DNA of 11,601 bases from Methanobrevibacter sp. (GTDB lineage: Archaea > Methanobacteriota > Methanobacteria > Methanobacteriales > Methanobacteriaceae), in the NCBI GenBank assembly GCA_009777005.1, contig WRMT01000070.1, forward strand, positions 1-11,601. Direction: 5' to 3'. Position numbers and translations under genes: made by a program. Shown here piece by piece: positions 6,348 to 11,601 of this stretch. The stretch's first letter is position 1. Each line of letters begins with the position of its first letter. Under the pieces are notes generated by a model. The model was not told the DNA's origin. It did not search any database and saw only the letters and a program-made list of their open reading frames with translations.

Positions 6348-8027
6348 TTAATTTTCATCTTCAGTTCTAATTTCTTTTCTCTTTATTTTTCCACTAATAG
6401 TTTTTGGAAGTTCATCTACAAATTCAACAATTCGTGGATATTTATATGGTGCAGTTACACTTTTTACATGATTTTGTATTTCTTTTTTTAACTCTTCTGA
6501 AGGAGTATAACCTTTTGCAAGGACAATTGTTGATTTTACAACTTGACCTCTTATTAAATCAGGATATCCAGTAATTGCACATTCCAAGACACTTGGATGT
6601 GTTATTAACGCACTTTCTACTTCAAATGGACCTATTCTGTATCCTGAACTTTTTATAATATCATCAGTTCTTCCAATAAACCACAAGTAATCATCTTCAT
6701 CTTTCCAAGCTGTATCTCCACTATGGTAATGATTATCATACCATGATTCTCTAGTTTTTTCTTCATCCTTGTAATATTCTTCAAATAAACCAGGAGGAGA
6801 TCCATTTTCTACATTAACAGTTATTTCTCCTTCTTCTCCAATTTCAGCTATATTATCTTCCATGTCAAGTAATTCAATATTGTAAAGTGGAGCTGGTTTT
6901 CCCATTGCTCCAGGTTTTGGATCAATCCAAATGAAATTAGCTACAATAGCTACGGTTTCACTTTGACCAAAAGCTTCTCTAATCTTAAGCCCAGAAATAT
7001 CATAAAATTTATTATAAACCTCTGGATTTAATGGTTCTCCAGCGGTAGTAGCATAGGTCCAATTACTAAAATCATAATTTGTTAAATCTTCTTTGATTAA
7101 AAATCTGTAAATTGTAGGGGGAGCACAGAAAGTATTTACTTTATACTTTTTCACCTTCTCAAGAAGATTTATTGGGTCAAATCTATTATAGTCATATATG
7201 AATAAAGCTGATCCAGCTATCCACTGACCATACAATGAACCCCAGCTTGTTTTCGCCCAACCAGTATCTGCTGAGGTATGATGAAGCCCATCCTCTACTA
7301 CATTGTGCCAATACTTTGCAGTGATAATATGACCAAGAGGATAGATATAATTATGTTTAACCATTTTTGGTTGACCTGTTGTTCCAGAGGAAAAGTATAT
7401 AAGTAATGGATCTTCGTTATTTGTTCCTGCAGATCCAGTTGGTCTTTTGAAATCTTCACTACTCTCTTTTATCTCTTTAGTAAAGTTTAACCAACCATTA
7501 ATTTCTTTATTTCCAGTTTTATCTCCAACTAATACTTTTTTTAACCTTAAATTCAGCTGTTTTTCTGACTTCTCATAATCTTTGATTAAATCTGCTTCAT
7601 CTACAGACAAAATCATTTTAACTTCAGCACTTTTTATCCTATAAGTCATATCTTTAACTTTTAACATGTGAGTAGCCGGAATAGCTATTGCTCCTATTTT
7701 ATGAAGTCCCATCATAGAAAACCAAAATTCAAACCTGTTTTTCAAGGTTAGCATTACTGCATCACCTTTTTTTATACCTAAGCTTGTGAAAAAATTAGCT
7801 ACTTTATTGCTATAATTTTTCATATCTTTAAATGTGAAGATTTCCTCTTCATTAGCATCATTACACCATACAAGAGCTATTTTTTCTGGATCTTCTTTTG
7901 CGTATTTATCTACAATATCAAATGCAAAATTGAAATTTTCTGGAATTTTAAATTTAAAATTAGTTTTAAAATCATCATATGAGTCAAAATCAACTCTATT
8001 GACATATTCTTTTATTAAAGATGACAT
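6348..8027 (-). CDS. AMP-forming acyl-CoA synthetase (medium/branched-chain type), copy nearest the vor operon
   Basis: Cytoplasmic ANL-superfamily ligase converting a carboxylate, ATP and CoA to acyl-CoA, AMP and diphosphate. In the 559-residue product the ATP-binding loop is [11 protein letters not shown] (211-221), followed by [13 protein letters not shown] (251-263) lining the acyl pocket, [10 protein letters not shown] (327-336), the adenine motif EAFGQSET (351-358), HSGD (435-438), the hinge region [20 protein letters not shown] (452-471), and the C-terminal catalytic Lys547 in KTISGKIKR. Length and motifs fit the medium-chain acyl-CoA synthetase branch typified by the Methanosarcina acetivorans 2-methylbutyrate enzyme rather than classical longer acetyl-CoA synthetase; databases may still label it acetyl-CoA synthetase. 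The ATG at 8027 has GAGGT 6 nt upstream (8034-8038). It is closely related to the copy at 9588-11273. A substitution worth noting is SGD instead of the usual TGD, which is conservative. Confidence 0.88.
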   Translation of the reverse strand: MSSLIKEYVNRVDFDSYDDFKTNFKFKIPENFNFAFDIVDKYAKEDPEKIALVWCNDANEEEIFTFKDMKNYSNKVANFFTSLGIKKGDAVMLTLKNRFEFWFSMMGLHKIGAIAIPATHMLKVKDMTYRIKSAEVKMILSVDEADLIKDYEKSEKQLNLRLKKVLVGDKTGNKEINGWLNFTKEIKESSEDFKRPTGSAGTNNEDPLLIYFSSGTTGQPKMVKHNYIYPLGHIITAKYWHNVVEDGLHHTSADTGWAKTSWGSLYGQWIAGSALFIYDYNRFDPINLLEKVKKYKVNTFCAPPTIYRFLIKEDLTNYDFSNWTYATTAGEPLNPEVYNKFYDISGLKIREAFGQSETVAIVANFIWIDPKPGAMGKPAPLYNIELLDMEDNIAEIGEEGEITVNVENGSPPGLFEEYYKDEEKTRESWYDNHYHSGDTAWKDEDDYLWFIGRTDDIIKSSGYRIGPFEVESALITHPSVLECAITGYPDLIRGQVVKSTIVLAKGYTPSEELKKEIQNHVKSVTAPYKYPRIVEFVDELPKTISGKIKRKEIRTEDEN

Positions 8028-8105
8028 TAAGGTACCTCAAGTTATTAATACTGATTTTGTAAAATTATTTCCTTATGTAAAAAGTAAAATCAAATAAATA
8101 ATATT

Positions 8106-8120
8106 ATTTAATATAAATCT
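8106..8120 (-). promoter_or_regulatory. TATA-like box upstream of the second acyl-CoA synthetase
   Basis: The minus strand has AGATTTATATTAAAT about 80-93 nt before the ATG at 8027, a reasonable archaeal TATA element that would leave a 5' leader of roughly 50-60 nt. The spacer 8028-8433 otherwise holds a 48-bp duplication and AT-rich sequence without any gene I can support. Confidence 0.38.
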
Positions 8121-8172
8121 TCTTGATGGATATAGTAATTTTTAAATTATAACCATTATCCTTAATATAATT

Positions 8173-8263
8173 TAGAAACTTTCCTTGATTATATTTCATT
8201 ATAAATTTAAAATATAATATTAGAAACTTTCCTTGATTATATTTCATTATAAATTTAAAATAT
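8173..8263. repeat. 48-bp direct repeat, two copies, upstream of the second acyl-CoA synthetase
   Basis: A 43-bp block is repeated exactly at 8173-8215 and 8221-8263, starting TAGAAACTTTCCTTGATTAT and ending AAATTTAAAATAT. The period is 48 bp. Each copy contains ATTATAAATTTAAA (8198-8211 and 8246-8259), a 14-mer also found just upstream of the other synthetase at 11305-11318. The pair sits 146-236 bp before the synthetase ATG, in the position of upstream promoter or operator DNA, but could equally be neutral slippage. Confidence 0.88.
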
Positions 8264-8409
8264 TTAATTTTTTTTTTACAGAAAAATTTATTTAATAATT
8301 TATATTCTAATTTAAATGATTTATATAAAATAAAAATATTGATAAATTTTACTCTTAAATTATAAATAATTAATCAAAATTATTGAATCTTATAAGTGAA
8401 ATTTTGTGT

Positions 8410-8424
8410 ATTTATTAAATAAAT
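8410..8424. repeat. 15-bp palindrome just after the HTH-cupin gene
   Basis: ATTTATT-A-AATAAAT is a perfect palindrome located 10 bp beyond the regulator's stop codon. It could form a short 3'-end hairpin in the regulator mRNA, but its all-AT stem is weak and no T run follows on the minus strand. Confidence 0.3.
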
Positions 8425-8433
8425 TTTTTATCA

Positions 8434-8982
8434 TTAAATTATCACAGCTAAAAATTTGGCTTCTTTACCATTCAAGGCTTGCATAGCATGTTCATAGCTT
8501 GAATCAAAAAATATAGAATCTCCTTTGTTTAAAATTATCTCATGATCATGAATATATAGTTTTAAAGATCCTTCTATAACATAATTATATTCTTGTCCTA
8601 GGTGAGAGTTTTTAGGAGGTTTTTCTTCTTTTGGTTCAACTGTCACTATAAGTGTTTCAGCTTTTTTATTGATGAATCTGTCAGCTACACTTTCACATTC
8701 ATAGCCTTTTCTTTTTTCCACAAACCTTCCTTTACCTGCTCTGGTTACATGGAATATGTTCATCCGTGTTTCTTCACCTGAAACTAGTAATCCCATATCT
8801 ACGCCCAATTTCTGAGCTATTTCATAGAGAATACTAACAGGAATATCTTTCTCTCCATTTTCATATAGGGTATATTCTTCTTCATCAATATTTAATTCCT
8901 TAGCTATTTCCTGACTTGTAACATTTGAGATCTCTCTGAGCTCTTTTACCCTAAATCCTATGTCTTTCACTATTTCTTTCAT
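8434..8982 (-). CDS. XRE-family transcriptional regulator with C-terminal cupin sensor domain
   Basis: Predicted DNA-binding regulator of 182 residues. Residues about 7-63 form an XRE helix-turn-helix: [20 protein letters not shown], then [20 protein letters not shown] and [17 protein letters not shown] linker follows, and residues about 110-182 form a cupin_2 barrel: [26 protein letters not shown] (H127, E131, G138 in cupin motif 1) and [15 protein letters not shown] (H165 in motif 2), residues that may bind a metal or small ligand. The open frame begins with GTG at 9000, but GAGG sits 8 nt before the ATG at 8982, so I choose the latter. HTH-cupin proteins commonly control neighbouring metabolic genes in response to a pathway metabolite. 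Here it stands alone between two acyl-CoA synthetase genes, with vor next after them, all on the same strand. Its targets and ligand are inferred, not shown. Confidence 0.88.
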   Translation of the reverse strand: MKEIVKDIGFRVKELREISNVTSQEIAKELNIDEEEYTLYENGEKDIPVSILYEIAQKLGVDMGLLVSGEETRMNIFHVTRAGKGRFVEKRKGYECESVADRFINKKAETLIVTVEPKEEKPPKNSHLGQEYNYVIEGSLKLYIHDHEIILNKGDSIFFDSSYEHAMQALNGKEAKFLAVII

Positions 8983-9062
8983 AAAATATTCCTCTTTCAC
9001 AAGAAAATTAATAAAATAATCTTATTTAATCTATTATAGTACAAAGCTAATTTTTTCCAATG

Positions 9063-9072
9063 TTTTATATAA
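9063..9072 (-). promoter_or_regulatory. TATA-like box upstream of the HTH-cupin regulator
   Basis: The minus strand reads ATTATATAAAACATTGG, with the core TTATATAAAA 81-90 nt before the ATG at 8982. This is among the cleanest archaeal TATA boxes in the window and implies a leader of roughly 55-65 nt. The downstream GTACTATAATAG (about 9036-9047) could be part of the initiation region or an alternative box. Confidence 0.45.
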
Positions 9073-9301
9073 TGTATTGAGAATTTCAAAAAATCAAGTT
9101 TGAATATTACATTTTTATCAACTATTTAATAAAATTTAAACTTTATATAAATAATTTTTTAAAAAATATTAATAAAAATTTTAAAAATTAGTTTTTGGAA
9201 ATTGTCTATTTTTTATAAATTAATTTTCTTTAGTAAACTTATTTTATTAATTAGTTTCCTTTATATTTTATTTTCTTTAATAAAATTATTTTATTTTTTA
9301 T

Positions 9302-9463
9302 TTCTAATATAAATTAATTAAAAGATTTTAATTTTGAATTAAAAGAAATAATTTAAATAAAAATTTTTCAATTATTAAAAATTCTAATATAAATTAATTA
9401 TAAAGATTTTAATTTTGAATTAAAGGAAATAATTTAAATAAAAATTTTTTAATTATTAAAAAT
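9302..9463. repeat. 80-bp direct duplication
   Basis: Copy one starts at 9302 and copy two at 9382, both beginning TTCTAATATAAATTAATTA and ending AATTATTAAAAAT. They differ by one inserted T and a few substitutions, so the duplication is recent or under homogenisation. It lies in the middle of the spacer between the first synthetase and the regulator, upstream of the regulator's TATA box in transcription order. Confidence 0.88.
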
Positions 9464-9514
9464 TACTTTATACTATAATATTCTTTTCACATGTTTTCAA
9501 AAACAATTTATATC

Positions 9515-9526
9515 ATGTTATAACAT
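9515..9526. promoter_or_regulatory. 12-bp perfect palindrome ATGTTATAACAT
   Basis: ATGTTATAACAT lies about 60 bp beyond the first synthetase's stop codon. It has the dimension of a dimeric regulator site, or could be a weak 3'-end hairpin. No second copy of the motif was seen elsewhere in the window, so binding by the neighbouring HTH protein is speculative. Confidence 0.22.
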
Positions 9527-9587
9527 TCATTTTTTCATAATTTATTCATGAAGATAAATCAACAGTAATTTAATCAAATAACTTAAA

Positions 9588-11273
9588 TTAATTGTCATTT
9601 GAAATATTTTTATCCTCATTTCGTATTGCTACTCTTCGTATTTTCCCACTAATCGTTTTTGGTAGTTCGTCTACAAATTCAATTACTCTTGGATACTTAT
9701 AAGGAGCAGTTTCTTTTTTAACATGATTTTGTAATTCTTTTTTAAGTTCATCTGATGGTTCATAACCTTTTACAAGAACGATAGTAGCTTTAACTATTTG
9801 ACCTCTTATAGTATCTGGAGTTCCAGTTATTGCACATTCTAATACACTTGGGTGTGATATTAATGCACTTTCTACTTCAAATGGACCTATTCTATAACCT
9901 GAGCTTTTAATAATATCATCTATTCTTCCTACAAACCATAAGTACCCATCTTCGTCTTTCCAAGCAGTATCTCCAGTACTATAATACCCATCATGCCAAA
10001 CTTCTTTTGTTTTTTCTTCATCTCTATAATATCCCATAAATAGACCGGGAGGAATTGAATCTATCTTTAATGAGATTTCACCTTCATCTCCAACATCAAC
10101 ATTATTATAATTATCATCTAAAAGTTCAACATCAAATATAGGTGCTGGTTTACCCATTGACCCTGGCTTTGGATCCATCCATATGAAATTAGCTATACTA
10201 ACAACAGTTTCAGTTTGACCAAAAGCTTCTTTTAGTTTTAATCCAAAAATATCTTGAACTTTATTATAAACTTCTGGATTCAAAGGTTCACCAGCAGTTG
10301 TACAATATTTTAAGTTACTGAAGTCATATTTAGATAAATCTTCTTTGATTAAGAATCTGTATATGGTAGGAGGTGCACAGAAAGTATTTACCTTGTATTT
10401 TTCAAGTTTTTCAACCAGATTTAATGCATTGAATCTGTCATAGTCATAAATAAATACTCCAGTACCTACTATCCATTGTCCATAAAGACCTCCCCAAACA
10501 GCTTTCATCCATCCAGTATCAGCAGAAGTATGATGAAGACCATCTTCAATAGCATTATGCCAATATTTAGAAGTAATAATATGAGATATAGGATATACAA
10601 AATCATGTGCTACCATTTTTGGCTGACCAGAAGTTCCAGAAGAGAAGTAGATAATCATAATATCTTGATTTTTAGTAGCTTCTTCACCAGTAGGTCTATT
10701 AAATTTATCATCTGCTTTTTCAAGAGAGCTTTTAAAATCATCCCAACCTTCAAAAGAGTTTCCAGACCCAGAAACCACTAATTTTTTCAAATTAACACCA
10801 AGTTCTGATTCTGATTTATCAAATTCAGCTAATAATTGAGGATCATCTACAGATATAATCATGGTTATAGTAGCTTTTTCAATTCTATACACAATATCTT
10901 TCTTTTTAAGCATATGAGTAGCTGGAATTGGAATAGCTCCTATTTTATGAAGAGCTATTATAGTAAACCAAAATTCATAACGGTTTTTTAAGGTAAGCAT
11001 TACTTTATCGCCTTTTTTAATGTTATAACTTTTGATTAAATTAGCTGCCTTATCAGAGTATCTTTTCATTTCTTCAAAGGTGAAACTTTCTTCTTCACCT
11101 TCATCATTACACCACACAAGAGCTATTTTTTCTGGATTTTCTTTTGCATATCTATCTACAACATCATATGCAAAGTTAAAGTTTTCTGGAACTTTGAAAT
11201 CAAAATTTTTCTTGAAATCATCATAAGAGTCAAAATCAACTCTATTTACATAGTTTTTTATTAAGGATGACAT
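9588..11273 (-). CDS. AMP-forming acyl-CoA synthetase (medium/branched-chain type), first copy
   Basis: Paralogue of the synthetase at 6348-8027, with the same two-step chemistry: acyl-adenylate formation, then transfer to CoA. The 561-residue product carries [11 protein letters not shown] (209-219), [13 protein letters not shown] (249-261), [10 protein letters not shown] (325-334), EAFGQTET (349-356), YSTGD (431-435), [20 protein letters not shown] (449-468) and catalytic Lys544 in KTISGKIRR. All core residues are present, so it should be active. Over the first 130 residues, which align without gaps, about three quarters match the other copy by hand count. The acyl-pocket segment differs (WMKAVWGG against WAKTSWGS), which could mean different acid preferences. 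The ATG at 11273 has GAGG (11282-11285) 8 nt upstream. It precedes the HTH-cupin gene in transcription order, separated by about 600 bp, so separate promoters are likely. A role with acetate or aryl acids cannot be excluded from sequence. Confidence 0.88.
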   Translation of the reverse strand: MSSLIKNYVNRVDFDSYDDFKKNFDFKVPENFNFAYDVVDRYAKENPEKIALVWCNDEGEEESFTFEEMKRYSDKAANLIKSYNIKKGDKVMLTLKNRYEFWFTIIALHKIGAIPIPATHMLKKKDIVYRIEKATITMIISVDDPQLLAEFDKSESELGVNLKKLVVSGSGNSFEGWDDFKSSLEKADDKFNRPTGEEATKNQDIMIIYFSSGTSGQPKMVAHDFVYPISHIITSKYWHNAIEDGLHHTSADTGWMKAVWGGLYGQWIVGTGVFIYDYDRFNALNLVEKLEKYKVNTFCAPPTIYRFLIKEDLSKYDFSNLKYCTTAGEPLNPEVYNKVQDIFGLKLKEAFGQTETVVSIANFIWMDPKPGSMGKPAPIFDVELLDDNYNNVDVGDEGEISLKIDSIPPGLFMGYYRDEEKTKEVWHDGYYSTGDTAWKDEDGYLWFVGRIDDIIKSSGYRIGPFEVESALISHPSVLECAITGTPDTIRGQIVKATIVLVKGYEPSDELKKELQNHVKKETAPYKYPRVIEFVDELPKTISGKIRRVAIRNEDKNISNDN

Positions 11274-11298
11274 TTACATTGCCTCATCATTTTAATAT

Positions 11299-11314
11299 TA
11301 TTATATTATAAATT
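11299..11314 (-). promoter_or_regulatory. TATA-like box upstream of the first acyl-CoA synthetase
   Basis: The minus strand contains AAATTTATAATATAAT 26-41 nt before the ATG at 11273, which would give a very short leader. It overlaps the 14-mer ATTATAAATTTAAA (plus-strand 11305-11318) that also occurs twice upstream of the second synthetase. The surrounding sequence is almost pure A/T, so confidence is low. Confidence 0.33.
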
Positions 11315-11359
11315 TAAATTTAATTTTTTTAATTTATTTTTTTTGTTAATTTATGTTTT

Positions 11360-11601
11360 TAATTAATTCATAATCATTATTTAGATTTTAAATAAAATCA
11401 AACACATAATTAATAATTTTAATAAAATCAAAAACCTAATTTACATTTTCAATAAAATTAAATACTAATTACTATTTTAAATTAATTCATAATCATTATT
11501 TACATTTACAATAAAATCAAAAACATAATTACTATTTTTAATAAATTCCTAATCATTATTTACATTTACAATAAAATCAAAAACATAATTACTATTTTTA
11601 A
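11360..11601. repeat. 60-bp tandem repeat, four copies, cut by the window edge
   Basis: Units begin at 11360, 11420, 11480 and 11540, an exact 60-bp period. Units 1, 3 and 4 share ATAATCATTATTTA or its variant CTAATCATTATTTA, then AATAAAATCAAA, CATAATTA and ACTATTTT or close variants. Unit 2 is the most diverged, while units 3 and 4 are almost identical. The array reaches the end of the window and probably continues. It lies upstream of the first synthetase, about 90 bp before its ATG. Confidence 0.88.

Larger units (their letters stand above)
9001..9587. other. 587-bp AT-rich spacer between first synthetase and regulator
   Basis: No protein or RNA gene is supportable here. It contains the regulator's presumed promoter near 9063-9072, a degenerate 47-bp duplication (TTTTCTTTA words at 9224 and 9271), an 80-bp duplication (9302-9463), and small palindromes near the synthetase 3' end: TGTTTTCAAAAACA at about 9492-9505 and ATGTTATAACAT at 9515-9526. 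Confidence 0.6.

Noticed and set aside
6348..11273. Classical acetyl-CoA synthetase (Acs) naming for both ligases
   Set aside because: The proteins are about 560 residues, shorter than the usual 630-660 of Acs, and their motifs fit the medium/branched-chain synthetase branch better, so no gene symbol was given.

Overview
The window is strongly AT-rich and compact in its coding parts. It most resembles a methanogenic archaeon of the order Methanobacteriales, probably a host-associated Methanobrevibacter-like species. The evidence is a three-subunit 2-oxoacid:ferredoxin oxidoreductase of the methanogen VOR type with a fused TPP/gamma subunit, acyl-CoA synthetases of the methanogen medium-chain type, GGAGG-type ribosome binding sites, and AT-rich TATA-like boxes instead of -35/-10 pairs. 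The genus is inferred from protein style and base composition, not from a marker gene.

All five intact metabolic and regulatory genes, and an ATPase gene, lie on the minus strand. Reading in the direction of transcription (from the right end) the order is: an AMP-forming acyl-CoA synthetase (11273-9588), an XRE/cupin regulator (8982-8434), a second paralogous acyl-CoA synthetase (8027-6348), then a tight vorC-vorB-vorA operon (5575-2576). The left 2.5 kb looks like a decaying accessory zone. It holds two overlapping plus-strand pseudogenes resembling a small toxin/antitoxin-like pair, a 133-bp stretch bounded by an imperfect inverted repeat, and a DUF4143-type AAA ATPase whose Walker A motif lies upstream of any ATG, GTG or TTG codon.

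A plausible joint role for the right 9 kb is uptake and recycling of short branched-chain (or related) carboxylic acids. The synthetases would make acyl-CoA using ATP and CoA, and VOR, known to work on branched-chain 2-oxoacids and reversible through ferredoxin, would reductively carboxylate the acyl-CoA to the 2-oxoacid precursors of valine, leucine and isoleucine. The HTH-cupin protein between them is a natural candidate regulator. This is inference from gene content and adjacency; the substrates cannot be read from sequence alone.

The spacers are the other striking aspect. Every long intergenic region carries its own locus-specific AT-rich tandem duplication, each with a different period: 39 bp x ~2.8, 49 bp x ~10, 48 bp x 2, 80 bp x 2, and 60 bp x 4 running off the right edge. 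The 49-bp array has two interspersed unit types and sits directly upstream of the vor operon. I found no tRNA, rRNA, CRISPR array or intact insertion sequence.
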